From: Desulfovibrio sp. A2
GTDB lineage: Bacteria; Desulfobacterota; Desulfovibrionia; Desulfovibrionales; Desulfovibrionaceae
Direction of reading: 5' to 3'
DNA: 61,723 bases
Assembly: GCF_000226255.1 (NCBI RefSeq)
Contig: NZ_AGFG01000017.1
Location: 1 to 61,723, forward strand
Position 1 is the first letter of the stretch, and every line of letters starts with the position of its first letter. Below, piece after piece: positions 42,551-51,188 of this stretch. Below the pieces are notes generated by a model. That model saw only the letters and a program-made list of their open reading frames with translations, had not been told where the DNA came from and searched no databases. The translations under genes and the position numbers were made by a program.

Positions 42551-43775
42551 TCCAGCTAAACGCACCGAAACCTTGATCCAACTAAGCCTGTTGACGGAAG
42601 CTTACGCCTCAAGTCCGACAAAGAGTCTCACCAACCAAGATCTCTATGAGCAAATTGCAGAGACATCCGGCATTGGCCTAGAGGCTTTGAATACCCGAAA
42701 GCCCATTGGCCACGCGCAATCACTTCGGAGCCCGGTTCAGAGGTCAATTCGTTGGTACCAGCAGACACTACGACAAATGGGTATCCTGGAGCGTGCAGAT
42801 CAGCGCGGTGTCTGGCGCCTCTCGGAGGACGCGGGCAAGAATCTCCACCGGATAATTGCCGGCAATCAATTGGTCGCCTTCAGCACCCGCCTGGGCGTGG
42901 CCATTTGGGCGCGCCACAAGGAGGTGTTCCCTTCCTTGGGTGAACCCATTGCCCTGTGCATCACCTCACCGCCGTATCCGTTGCGTGTCCAGCGCGCCTA
43001 CGGCGGCCCCACCAGCGAAGAGTACCCCGACTTCGTCTGCACGGCTCTGGAAGGGATCGTTCGGGCTTTGCAGCCGGGCGGCAGCATCGTGCTCAACGTC
43101 GCCAACGATGTGTTTGAAGAACGTAGCCCGGCACGCTCCCTCTACGTCGAGCGCCTGGTTTTGGCCCTCCACGATCGCCTAGGGCTCGCGCTCATGGACC
43201 GCGTGCCCTGGGTGAATCTCTCCAAGCCGCCGGGTCCCACCTGGTGGGCATGCATTAATCGCGTACAGCTGTCTGCTGCATACGAGCACCAGCTCTGGTT
43301 CACGAATGACGCAACGCGCGTACGCGCGGATAACCGTCGTGTCCTGGAGGAGCACACGGCTCGACAGCGTGAGTTGATGGCCGCCGGTGGCGCGCAGCGG
43401 TCGGCCGTGTATGGGGACGGGGCATACAGGATCCGAAAAAACTCATACGGCCGCGAGACACCGGGTAGATTGGCCCGAAACGTAATGCTCCGTGGCCATG
43501 CATGCACCGACACCAAGGCGTACCGGCGTGTGGCCACGTCCATGGGGCTCCCATTGCATGGGGCCATGATGCCTACGGCCGTTCCGGACTTTTGGGTCCG
43601 GCTCCTCACCGACGTGGATGACCTAGTTGTGGACCCCTTCGGGGGGACCGTGCGAACCGGGCTCGCGGCTGAGCGACTCGGTCGCCGCTGGATAGTGACG
43701 GAGTGGATCCGCGAGTACCTTCAAGGGGCCGCCTCCCTTTTCCGCAACAATGCGGGCTTTGCGTGCAACTTCTAA
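42543..43775 (+). CDS. Site-specific DNA methyltransferase, N4-cytosine type
   Basis: 410 residues. The N-terminal 110 residues look like a winged-helix Mrr-N-like domain (TNQDLYEQIAETSGI, then RSIRWYQQTLRQMGILERAD). The catalytic motif TSPPYPLRVQ (about 141) precedes the SAM-binding motif VDPFGGTVRTGLAAERLGR (about 363-381), the beta-class order; SPPY favours N4-cytosine. No endonuclease gene is adjacent, so it is probably an orphan protecting the element against host restriction. Confidence 0.87.
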   Translation: MRNPAKRTETLIQLSLLTEAYASSPTKSLTNQDLYEQIAETSGIGLEALNTRKPIGHAQSLRSPVQRSIRWYQQTLRQMGILERADQRGVWRLSEDAGKNLHRIIAGNQLVAFSTRLGVAIWARHKEVFPSLGEPIALCITSPPYPLRVQRAYGGPTSEEYPDFVCTALEGIVRALQPGGSIVLNVANDVFEERSPARSLYVERLVLALHDRLGLALMDRVPWVNLSKPPGPTWWACINRVQLSAAYEHQLWFTNDATRVRADNRRVLEEHTARQRELMAAGGAQRSAVYGDGAYRIRKNSYGRETPGRLARNVMLRGHACTDTKAYRRVATSMGLPLHGAMMPTAVPDFWVRLLTDVDDLVVDPFGGTVRTGLAAERLGRRWIVTEWIREYLQGAASLFRNNAGFACNF

Positions 43776-43808
43776 CGAGCCGCCCGCACACGGGACAGCA
43801 GGAATCGC

Positions 43809-44324
43809 ATGAAATGGCACACGCATAAGCTGGCCGGAGTCGCCCTTGCCATCGGCCTCGGCTCATCGCCTTTAGAGTTGGTGAGCATCTTGGCGGGAGC
43901 GGTGTTGCCGGACGTTCTGGACTACACCATAGCGGCTGGCAGCCCCGAGTTGTTTGCCCGCCTTCATCGCGGTGCCACCCATTGGTTCGGCTGGTGGTTG
44001 TTGGCCACCATCGCTGGAGTGACGTCCGTCCTCCCCATGCCGTTTGATGGGATCGTTTTTGGCTTAGGGGTAGGCGGGGTGTCTCACTGCCTCCTGGATG
44101 CACTTACCAACAGTGGCGTCCCCCTCGTCCTGGGCAGACGTTACCCGCGCCTGAAGGCCCGACTGTTTAACACCGGCAGTCTCGGTGAGTTGGTCTTTGC
44201 TTCAGCAATTCTGGGGATCGGATATTTGCATCAACAAACGGTGTTGAGTTATGGCTACCAAGCCTTCACTTGGTTCAAGTGCGCCCGGCTCAGCCCGTAT
44301 TCACTGGGGGCCTTATGCTTCTGA
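43809..44324 (+). CDS. YdjM-like inner-membrane metal-dependent hydrolase
   Basis: 171 residues. The family's spaced His/Asp residues are present: THKLAGVALAIG, AGAVLPDVLDY (about 30-40), LHRGATHWFGWW (about 55) and GVGGVSHCLLDALTNSGVPL (about 90). There are four or five membrane segments. The YdjM family (DUF457) is common on mobile elements; biochemical function is unclear. Overlaps the next gene by ten bases. Confidence 0.85.
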   Translation: MKWHTHKLAGVALAIGLGSSPLELVSILAGAVLPDVLDYTIAAGSPELFARLHRGATHWFGWWLLATIAGVTSVLPMPFDGIVFGLGVGGVSHCLLDALTNSGVPLVLGRRYPRLKARLFNTGSLGELVFASAILGIGYLHQQTVLSYGYQAFTWFKCARLSPYSLGALCF

Positions 44325-44722
44325 TCTGGCGGACAGTGATTACTGTCGGCTTCTGCCTTCTCATGCTTGATGGGGCCAAAAATCTTGGGGACATCTGGGA
44401 CAGCCCGGCTAACCCCCTTCTGAACCCCACCGTCGTTCTGGGCGATGGAAGGGAAATTTCAGGCTCCGCGGTATCCCGTGAGTGGGCCACCGGCTGGTGG
44501 AAGCTCGAAACTCACAATGGCACCATTCGTTTCCATGACTATCAAATGATCAAGGTGGACGGGCGTCCCCGCGAAGAACGGGGCGTGTTGGCACGCTGGC
44601 GGGCCCACTTGCCGATCGCTGGCCTTCTTGCTTTTGCTGTGATGTCCCTTGGGGCATTCTGGATCCCTGTAGCCCAAGGCCGGCTACACCCGCAAAGCGA
44701 ATTACCCAGGGTGCCCCGCTAG
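44315..44722 (+). CDS. Membrane protein coupled to the YdjM-like gene
   Basis: 135 residues with two membrane helices (about residues 3-22 and 98-118) around a soluble loop of about 70 residues. No family was recognised. It starts within the preceding gene and is followed by a large hairpin. Confidence 0.65.
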   Translation: MLLIWRTVITVGFCLLMLDGAKNLGDIWDSPANPLLNPTVVLGDGREISGSAVSREWATGWWKLETHNGTIRFHDYQMIKVDGRPREERGVLARWRAHLPIAGLLAFAVMSLGAFWIPVAQGRLHPQSELPRVPR

Positions 44723-44768
44723 CCTCTGTGTGATAAGGCGAGGAAACTTCCAAGCCTGTTCATAGACG

Positions 44769-44799
44769 AAGGCCCCTCAGCTCAATGCTGGGGGGCCTT
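44769..44799. terminator. Large hairpin, probable terminator
   Basis: A 13-pair stem (AAGGCCCCTCAGC with GCTGGGGGGCCTT, one wobble) around a five-base loop. There is no T tract, so termination strength is uncertain. It separates the YdjM pair from the CBASS operon. Confidence 0.65.
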
Positions 44800-44843
44800 A
44801 CATATGCTGTACGTGTGGGACGAACCAGAGAATTTCTGACCTG

Positions 44844-44900
44844 TTGAAAAGTTACCAAAAGCAAGCTAGCTTCACATAAGGTAACGCTATATCTGATTAT
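44844..44900 (+). promoter_or_regulatory. Probable CBASS promoter region with inverted repeat
   Basis: GTTACC (44851-44856) and GGTAAC (44880-44885) form a six-base inverted repeat around 23 bases. A weak promoter fit is TTCACA (44871) with GATTAT (44895), 18 bases apart. The repeat would overlap its upstream edge, as an operator might. From 44800 to 44949 no gene is seen. Confidence 0.4.
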
Positions 44901-44949
44901 GCCGCTCCGGTTGCGCACTAATTAAACCGCACCTAGCAGGAGACGCACC

Positions 44950-45951
44950 GTGCCAGAACATATCGAGAATGCCCCAACTTACCATGTCTTGGCACTGTCT
45001 GGTGGCGGGTATCGTGGATTGTACACGGCAACAATATTAGCTCGATTTGAAGAGATACTTGGTGGCAACCTCGCCGCACGGTTTGACCTGATTTGCGGAA
45101 CATCCGTGGGGGGGATTCTCGGCCTGGGGCTCGCGGCTGAAATCCCAGCAGCGGAACTAAAGCAAATTTTCCTTAAGAGCGGTGATAGAATATTCAACTC
45201 CCGTTCGCTCAAAAAAAAAATTCGAGGGCCTTGGTTTGAGGCAAAGCATAGCTGCTCCGGCTTAAAGGAAGTGCTTGAGGGACAATTCAACACAATGACA
45301 ATTGGCAATTTAGCGCATCGTGTTTTGATTCCAACAGTTAATTATACAACAGGAAAAGGACAATTTTTCAAAACACCGCATCACCCATCTTTAGAGGTTG
45401 ACCACTTAGTGCCTCTTGTAGATGTGGCATTAGCAACCACAGCAGCCCCTGTATATTTTCCTCTCTCGAAAATTGGCAATGAAGTTTATGCCGATGGTGG
45501 CCTAGTCGGCAATGCGCCTGGTTTATTTGGGCTGCACGAAATCAAGCATTTTGTGGCTCCCAGGCGGCCGGTAAAAATTCGCGTTCTATCGATAGGGACA
45601 ATGACCCTAGGAACAACAATTGGTGGAAACGAAAAGTTGGATCGTGGCCTTTCCGATTGGGGTAGCGGTTTGTTCGACTTGGTAATCTCTGCACAAGGTG
45701 CTTCTGTTGACTATATTTTGAAGCACGAGCTGGGCGATGACTACTTCAAAATTGATGATGATGCGACACCAAAGCAAAGCAAGGACATTCAGAATCTTGA
45801 CGTTGTCTCAAAAGCCGCAACAAACACCCTCCTGGCTCGCGGAATGAGCGCTGCACAGCGCGCGCTTGGCGACCTTAAATTTGCACCATTTCGCATGCAT
45901 AGCGCAACAACTCCGACATTCTATCACGGGCCAAACGCCAATAACGCTTAG
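44950..45951 (+). CDS. capV: CBASS effector: patatin-like phospholipase CapV
   Basis: 333 residues from a GTG preceded by AGGAGACGC. Patatin hallmarks are the oxyanion loop SGGGYRGLYT (about 18-25), nucleophile elbow GTSVGG (about 50-55, serine 52) and the DGG of the catalytic dyad (YADGGLVG, about 180). CapV enzymes are activated by the cyclic dinucleotide from the adjacent CD-NTase and degrade the inner membrane, killing the infected cell. AT-rich relative to flanking genes, consistent with acquisition as a unit. Confidence 0.94.
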   Translation: MPEHIENAPTYHVLALSGGGYRGLYTATILARFEEILGGNLAARFDLICGTSVGGILGLGLAAEIPAAELKQIFLKSGDRIFNSRSLKKKIRGPWFEAKHSCSGLKEVLEGQFNTMTIGNLAHRVLIPTVNYTTGKGQFFKTPHHPSLEVDHLVPLVDVALATTAAPVYFPLSKIGNEVYADGGLVGNAPGLFGLHEIKHFVAPRRPVKIRVLSIGTMTLGTTIGGNEKLDRGLSDWGSGLFDLVISAQGASVDYILKHELGDDYFKIDDDATPKQSKDIQNLDVVSKAATNTLLARGMSAAQRALGDLKFAPFRMHSATTPTFYHGPNANNA

Positions 45952-45961
45952 GAGAGTAGCC

Positions 45962-47107
45962 ATGCTCAATATTAGCCCTCTATTTTACACAACAGAAAAT
46001 GCTTGCCCGTGCCTTCTTTGCGAAATAGACCTTACGCGCAAAGAAAAGGACTATATTAACGCTGCTAAAACTTCGATCAGAGCGTGCCTGAGATCTGGGA
46101 TTCCGAAGCTGCTGAAAGACAATAACTTCGAAGGCGTTACCCCAATCCCCAAATTTTATACCCAAGGATCGTGGGCGTACAAAACAATCAACGCCCCTGC
46201 GCATATTCAAATCCAGCAAGCGGATATTGATGATGGCTGTTATTTGCCGATGAGTTTTGCGACATTAACCAAGCGACCAAGCCATGCATCAAAGCTTTTC
46301 TTTGTGGCAGCTGAAAACGCACTTGAGCCACTTTGCAAAGAGAACGGATGGGAATTGTGCAGAGATAAAGATACATGTATCCGAGTTTATATTTCTAACA
46401 CAGCCCACATCGATATTCCACTATACGCCATTCCCGACGATGAATACCAAACCATGTCACAACACATCTTGGAAGCACATGGTTATGCGAGTTTTTCCGC
46501 AGCACTGGAAAAGCATTATAGCGACTCATGGACGGCTCTCCCAGCGGATCGTGTCATGCTTGCGCACAGGGTTGAAGACTGGATCCCCTCTGATCCCCGC
46601 CCTGTAAAGAAATGGTTCGAAGACGAGGTTGCTGCCAAAGGGGAGCAGCTAAGACGTGTTGTGCGCTACTTGAAGGCTTTTCGCGATTGGAAATGGCCAA
46701 CAAAAGGGCCAAGCTCCATCCTTCTGATGGCTGCTGCAGCCCCAGTGTTTGAGGAGAGTCAGAAACGAGATGATCTCGCCCTGTTAACAGTGGTGTCCAG
46801 CCTTCCTGAGGCGCTGCGCCAAGGCGTATCAAATCCTACCGACCCGGATGAGTCCTTGACTGATAGGCTGGGTGAACCGGGCGTGAGCGACGCCATAAAA
46901 GTATTTATGGACTTCGCGGAAGTCCTGCGGGCCGCAATCGAAGCAGGGAACGCGGATCAAGTCTGCCACTGGATGCAGAAGGAGTTCGGCCCGAGATTTC
47001 CGCACGAACCCGCGCGGATTAAATCAGAGTCGATTCGTGAGAAAATCGTTGCCGCACCCGCCATGGCAGGCCCCAGCGTGCTGCCGGAACGAACCCACTC
47101 GGCATAA
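45962..47107 (+). CDS. cdnA: CBASS CD-NTase (DncV-like, clade A)
   Basis: 381 residues from an ATG with GGAG. The nucleotidyltransferase core shows GSWAYKT (about 69-75), the metal pair in QQADIDDGCYLPM (about 86-98), and a third acidic residue in HIDIPLYAI (about 148). The DIDDG pattern and the long C-terminal helical domain match DncV-type enzymes. With CapV the expected product is 3',3'-cGAMP; that is inferred from the family pairing. The C-terminal tail is the likely substrate for Cap2 attachment. Confidence 0.94.
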   Translation: MLNISPLFYTTENACPCLLCEIDLTRKEKDYINAAKTSIRACLRSGIPKLLKDNNFEGVTPIPKFYTQGSWAYKTINAPAHIQIQQADIDDGCYLPMSFATLTKRPSHASKLFFVAAENALEPLCKENGWELCRDKDTCIRVYISNTAHIDIPLYAIPDDEYQTMSQHILEAHGYASFSAALEKHYSDSWTALPADRVMLAHRVEDWIPSDPRPVKKWFEDEVAAKGEQLRRVVRYLKAFRDWKWPTKGPSSILLMAAAAPVFEESQKRDDLALLTVVSSLPEALRQGVSNPTDPDESLTDRLGEPGVSDAIKVFMDFAEVLRAAIEAGNADQVCHWMQKEFGPRFPHEPARIKSESIREKIVAAPAMAGPSVLPERTHSA

Positions 47108-47110
47108 TCT

Positions 47111-48724
47111 ATGCTTCCTGGCTTGATTTGTGCGTTAAAACAACGCGGTTTCAATTACTTATACTGCCACGAATCCCAACACTACTTTGAAGGCGAGCTG
47201 GGAATTCAAGATGGATCTACCCATCAAATTCTCATGCGCATCCATCGGAGCTTTACTTCTCCTCCGGAGATATTGCTCAAGTCAGTCCCGCGTGGAGGTT
47301 CTTCGCCGCTTCCGCACATAACGCCAACGGGAGGATTCTGCTACATAGATGATGAATCCATTGTGTTTGATTGCTTTGACCCAATTGCATATACATATAA
47401 TTGCCTTAATAAGGCAGCTGAAGTTTTATGGAGGATTATAAATGGAGAGTTGGATGACGATTTGAAGGAGGAATTTTATTCAGTTTGGCCAGGTTCCGCT
47501 GCGTTCGCTGACTTTGAAACACCGAATTTTGGCTGTTGTCATGCGATTTTCTTCCGCAAGGATGTCAAATGCCACGTACTCGCTATAACTGATGATACAG
47601 ATCGGACACTTAAAAAACTAAAATCTTTCGGTATATTGCCTGATTATTTATTGATGCCGGGCTACAGAATACCAACATCTGCCTCTCCAAAGCCCGACCT
47701 TAGTGCGTGGCCCCCCAAAACGTTAGGCGAATTGTTGACGTGGCAACAGAAACTGGATCCGATCTGTCGTAAAAAAATTTTAGAACGTGTCTTACAGGGG
47801 GCGCTTGCAGGAAAACCTGCTTGTGCAATAGTCATTGAGTCACCGAGATATACCTACGGCTTTGCAGTATACTACCCAAAGACCACGTCTGGGGAATATG
47901 CCCCCAAGCGTTTAAAAAGAAAAATCGCGCCACAACTTGAAATCAAGCCACTCGTGCTGGACAGGCTCGACTATAACTACATTAGCGAGAGAAACATCCC
48001 CGGCCTGAAAACATTTGCCAACAAACGCATTGCGATTGTTGGATGCGGCACCATTGGCGGGTACCTCGCCGATGTCCTGATGAAATCAGGCGCCGGAACG
48101 AATAAGGGGAGCCTTACGCTCATAGACCATGGCTGGCTCGCCCCTGGGAACATTGGGCGGCATCGGCTGGGTTTCCCGGCGCTCTACTCAAACAAGGCCA
48201 AAGCACTGGTGGATGAATTACTGTCCCAGGCTCCCACGCTTCGAATAGTCGCTATCCCGACGTCGGCACTCGAAGCTAATATCTATTCCTATGACCTTGT
48301 TATTGACGCAACTGGAGATGAAGCACTTGGGCATTGGCTACGCCAACAGCTTCCACCTAACACCGCCTCCCTTTCCGTCTGGGTTGAGGGCGAAGGAGTT
48401 GCTGTTCGGGCATTACTTTGGAACTCACCAGGTGATGCCTGCGCTCGGTGTCTCTTTGAAGCCAACCGGCAAAATCGACTCCGGGCAGTAAACGAGCCCA
48501 TACATCAAATCAGATCAGGCCACGGATGTGAGGGGCTTTATGTTGCCTACCCCGCAACCGTCTCTTTACATGCAGCGGTTCTGGCCGGGGAATTAGCGCT
48601 AGACTGGGTTAACAACAAACCGTCACCCAAGCTTAGAACACGAGTTCTAAACAGCAATTTTACCCTTGCTACGCCTGACTGCTCTCCACCTGCCGAACCT
48701 GGATGCCCTTCATGCAATTCATAA
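47111..48724 (+). CDS. cap2: CBASS Cap2, E1/E2 fusion
   Basis: 537 residues. The N-terminal half is the E2-like domain, with a probable active cysteine in TPTGGFCYIDD (about 75). The C-terminal half is a ThiF/E1 adenylation domain with VGCGTIGGYLADVL (about 310), SLTLIDHGWLAPGNIGRH, and the E1 cysteine segment DACARCLFEANRQN (about 444). Cap2 attaches the CD-NTase C-terminus to targets in a ubiquitin-like reaction, which primes signalling. Confidence 0.94.
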   Translation: MLPGLICALKQRGFNYLYCHESQHYFEGELGIQDGSTHQILMRIHRSFTSPPEILLKSVPRGGSSPLPHITPTGGFCYIDDESIVFDCFDPIAYTYNCLNKAAEVLWRIINGELDDDLKEEFYSVWPGSAAFADFETPNFGCCHAIFFRKDVKCHVLAITDDTDRTLKKLKSFGILPDYLLMPGYRIPTSASPKPDLSAWPPKTLGELLTWQQKLDPICRKKILERVLQGALAGKPACAIVIESPRYTYGFAVYYPKTTSGEYAPKRLKRKIAPQLEIKPLVLDRLDYNYISERNIPGLKTFANKRIAIVGCGTIGGYLADVLMKSGAGTNKGSLTLIDHGWLAPGNIGRHRLGFPALYSNKAKALVDELLSQAPTLRIVAIPTSALEANIYSYDLVIDATGDEALGHWLRQQLPPNTASLSVWVEGEGVAVRALLWNSPGDACARCLFEANRQNRLRAVNEPIHQIRSGHGCEGLYVAYPATVSLHAAVLAGELALDWVNNKPSPKLRTRVLNSNFTLATPDCSPPAEPGCPSCNS

Positions 48725-49191
48725 GTTCTTGGGCTACTGACGACTTCCGGATATTGCTTCACATTGAGAGCGAGGCGATGAGCACATTCGTCCAGAATAT
48801 CCAGCATCGTCACCTTGATTGTGAATCTGGCGGGATTCTTTTGGGGACTGTGCACAATGACAATATGTTGATCACTGAGGTCACAACACCAACACATAAA
48901 GATATTCGGCGGAGGAATTATTTTGAGCGCCAGCCCTGGGGCCACGCCTGGATTGCGCACCAACGCTGGCTCGCAAGTCGAAAAAAAACTCGCTATCTAG
49001 GCGAATGGCATACGCATGCCGAGGACATCCCCTCGCCATCAGGCACAGACAGACAAGAATGGGTCCGATTGTCTCAAAAAAGAATCGATTATCGACCGCT
49101 TCTATCAATCATTGTCGGGCGGGTTCAACTCCATGTAGAGCTAACACCTCGTTCCGGGCAGGCCGTGCAATTCATGCCCGTGCAAGATTGA
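48703..49191 (+). CDS. cap3: CBASS Cap3, JAB/JAMM isopeptidase
   Basis: 162 residues (a second ATG at 48712 is possible), overlapping cap2 by 22 bases. The JAMM motif is complete: glutamate in CESGGILLG (about 43), then EWHTHAEDIPSPSGTDRQEW (about 101-120) with both histidines, the serine and the aspartate. Cap3 removes the conjugates made by Cap2 and so restrains the system. Completes a type II CBASS operon. Confidence 0.94.
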   Translation: MPFMQFISSWATDDFRILLHIESEAMSTFVQNIQHRHLDCESGGILLGTVHNDNMLITEVTTPTHKDIRRRNYFERQPWGHAWIAHQRWLASRKKTRYLGEWHTHAEDIPSPSGTDRQEWVRLSQKRIDYRPLLSIIVGRVQLHVELTPRSGQAVQFMPVQD

Positions 49192-49211
49192 CAGAAAATT
49201 TGAGGAACGCT

Positions 49212-49520
49212 ATGGATCAATATCATGCTGATTTCATCAACTACTTCAAGGCACTTTTGGGAATACCAGTTTGTTTGTTTTGGCTGTATCTTATTAGGCC
49301 ACTATACTTTATACTTTCGATTCATCGCATTTATCCGGAAAATAATTTTCATTTCCGTATCAGTACAGAATATGAATTCTCAAAAACAAATCTCCAGGCT
49401 TTCATTGCGACCATTCTTGACCCAAGAAATCAACTGAATAAGTTTACATACTACGGCGTAATACCTTCTGTAATCGGGCTTTTTACAGCACTCATTTGGT
49501 TGTTCGGAAAACTATTTTAA
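49212..49520 (+). CDS. Two-helix membrane protein, fifth gene of the CBASS operon
   Basis: 102 residues from an ATG preceded by TGAGGAACGC, 20 bases after cap3 and in the same orientation, before the shared terminator. Two membrane helices (about residues 14-36 and 80-99) surround an AT-rich coded loop of about 45 residues. No family was recognised. It could be an accessory or immunity factor of the CBASS, or simply cargo. Confidence 0.65.
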   Translation: MDQYHADFINYFKALLGIPVCLFWLYLIRPLYFILSIHRIYPENNFHFRISTEYEFSKTNLQAFIATILDPRNQLNKFTYYGVIPSVIGLFTALIWLFGKLF

Positions 49521-49569
49521 GACCAGAAGCCTGTGCGCCATAAACTTTGTTCAAGTTATATAGCGCTAC

Positions 49570-49609
49570 AACAAGACGACCTTAGCCCCAAGGACAAGGT
49601 CGTCTTGTT
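49570..49609. terminator. 14-bp inverted repeat ending the CBASS operon
   Basis: AACAAGACGACCTT (49570-49583) and AAGGTCGTCTTGTT (49596-49609) pair perfectly around a 12-base loop. A bidirectional terminator is likely, because the genes on the other side read toward it on the - strand. Confidence 0.75.
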
Positions 49610-49618
49610 CAATATTTG

Positions 49619-49849
49619 TCACTCCGTCTCAACAGGCTCGGCAGGACCGCTCTCAAGCAACGCCCGCAAATCCTCGCCGATGATCTTGGCTGGATCGAGC
49701 CGCTGCAAGACCACCTTGTCGCCGGCGCGGACGGCGAGGATCTTCTCGCCTTTCTGTGTTCCGAGGTTTTCGGTCATCCAGCTGGCGGTGAGGGTCAGGG
49801 CGCCGCTTTTGGGTGCTGGCTGAAGGATGTCGTAGTCGAGGTTCTTCAT
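49619..49849 (-). CDS. Small AbrB/SymE-like protein
   Basis: 76 residues on the - strand, start preceded by GGAGGCAAC. The segment ALTLTASWMTENLG then GDKVVLQRLDP resembles the swapped-hairpin AbrB/SymE fold of antitoxins and small DNA-binding proteins. The resemblance is weak. A longer frame running back to 50029 is less likely because this start has a clear binding site. It reads toward the CBASS terminator and probably forms one unit with the gene at 49978. Confidence 0.6.
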   Translation of the reverse strand: MKNLDYDILQPAPKSGALTLTASWMTENLGTQKGEKILAVRAGDKVVLQRLDPAKIIGEDLRALLESGPAEPVETE

Positions 49850-49977
49850 GTTGCCTCCGGGTGGGGTGTGCGGGGTGCGCCCAGGGCGCACGGCGTCCTG
49901 GATATGGTTGCGGGGCCGGTCGCCTGGTGGTGGGGGCATGGCCGTGGCCGCCCTCCTCTGCTTTGGACGTGGCCGGG

Positions 49978-50142
49978 CTAGTGGGTCGCAGCTGTGGCCT
50001 CGGCTTTGCGGGTATCGAGCCAGTTGCACAGGGCGTCTTCGAATTCCTCATCGGGGATGTGCTGGACGAGGAAGGAGAGGAAGGCGATGCATTCTTCGGC
50101 GTCGAGGTTGGCGCGTTCGAATATTTCCGTGGTATCGGCCAT
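49978..50142 (-). CDS. 54-residue acidic protein
   Basis: A short minus-strand frame beginning MADTTEIFERANLDAEECIA, with AAGGAT eight bases before the ATG, ending in a basic tail. It is helical and acidic. No family was recognised. It faces the Lar/DUF6884/integrase operon across a 306-base intergenic region with operator-like repeats. With the gene at 49619 it could be a small regulatory or toxin-antitoxin-like pair, though 128 bases separate them. Confidence 0.5.
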   Translation of the reverse strand: MADTTEIFERANLDAEECIAFLSFLVQHIPDEEFEDALCNWLDTRKAEATAATH

Positions 50143-50236
50143 GTGATGTATCCTTTCGGGTAGCGCGGTTTGGATTTCCGGGCAAGTGGTCTGGGAATTT
50201 GGTATATGCGTACCCTGCCCTATTTTACCATGTGTG

Positions 50237-50316
50237 GAATCACTCGTGCTAGTGGTGATTCAGGTCATTGTGGGTATATTTGAAGTAGTCAACTTATCCA
50301 TGTGCTAGTCAACTTA
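50237..50316. promoter_or_regulatory. Operator-like repeats in the divergent promoter region
   Basis: GAATCAC (50237-50243) and GTGATTC (50255-50261) form an inverted repeat. TAGTCAACTTA occurs twice in direct orientation (50286-50296 and 50306-50316), 20 bases apart or two helical turns. The region 50143-50448 has no gene and is AT-rich around 50270-50350, as expected for divergent promoters controlling the small genes and the integrase operon. Confidence 0.6.
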
Positions 50317-50448
50317 ACACCGATTATGTTAGCTAACTCGAAAAATCAAAAAAAATGCCTGTACGGCTTGATTTCATCTTCACATACATAGTAGTATTCA
50401 GCTACATCACCAGAAATCCATAAACCCCCACAACCCAGGGGAAACCCC

Positions 50449-50733
50449 GTGAACTCCACAACCATACAACAACTCCCGCTGGCCAGAGCCTGCCTCATCT
50501 GCGGAAAGCATACCGTCCGACTCAAGCAGGACTCCCTCCCCGACGGCACACCCGGCGGCATCATCGCCTGCAACACCTGCGGACTCACCACCGGCTTCAT
50601 CACCGGCACCCCCGAGAACGTCATCGCTCTCTGGGACGCCATCCCCCGCGAAGCCGATTTCATCGCCCTCCAACGCGAACTCGTCAGCCTGCGCGACAAG
50701 TCCCGCGCCCGGGAACTCCGGAGGGCAGGGTAG
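50449..50733 (+). CDS. Lar-like restriction alleviation zinc protein
   Basis: 94 residues from a GTG after CAGGGGAAACCCC. CLICGKHTV and ACNTCGLTTGF give two CxxC pairs, followed by ALWDAI, the layout of Lar/Com-type zinc ribbons that end in an 'ALWN' helix. Lar-family proteins reduce type I restriction by promoting modification. First gene of the integrase operon; overlaps the next gene by one base. Confidence 0.72.
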   Translation: MNSTTIQQLPLARACLICGKHTVRLKQDSLPDGTPGGIIACNTCGLTTGFITGTPENVIALWDAIPREADFIALQRELVSLRDKSRARELRRAG

Positions 50734-51188
50734 TGGCCCGCATCTGCCTCGTCGCCGCAACCGGCACCCAAGGCCGCACCACGACCGCGGCCAAGGACCT
50801 CTTCACCGCGCCCTGGTTTCGCCGCGCCCGACAACACGCCGAAACCCACGCCGACGCATGGTTCATCCTGACCACGCCCCTCGGCCTCGTCACCCCGGAC
50901 CAGCCCATGCCCCCCTACACCGCGTCCGTCTACAACATGGACACGGCCGAACGGGCCGCATGGGCCGATCGCGTGGCCACCCAGCTGCGACCGCACCTCC
51001 ACCCCGACGACGTGGTGGAAATCCTCGCCGGGCCCGCACACGCCCAACCACTGGCCCCGCTCCTCACCCCCCACTGCGCCGAGGTCCGCATCCTCGTCGC
51101 CGGCATGGAAATCGGCCAGCAGCTGCGCATCGAGCCCTACCACCCCGCACAGGCCGGGGCCGGAGCCGAACATGTACCCGGGAACTGA
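50733..51188 (+). CDS. DUF6884-type protein
   Basis: 151 residues from a GTG overlapping the previous stop. AKDLFTAPWFRRARQHAE, then DAWFILTTPLGLVTPDQP and PPYTASV, match the pattern of DUF6884 proteins, where a glycine-histidine or glycine-leucine turn follows the ILS strand. Function of the family is unknown; members are frequent on mobile elements. It overlaps the integrase by 17 bases. Confidence 0.75.
   Translation: MARICLVAATGTQGRTTTAAKDLFTAPWFRRARQHAETHADAWFILTTPLGLVTPDQPMPPYTASVYNMDTAERAAWADRVATQLRPHLHPDDVVEILAGPAHAQPLAPLLTPHCAEVRILVAGMEIGQQLRIEPYHPAQAGAGAEHVPGN

Noticed and set aside
49848..50252. Plus-strand frames opposite the two small minus-strand genes
   Set aside because: No binding site; low-complexity Gly/Arg/Trp-rich products. 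The minus-strand frames have proper start signals.
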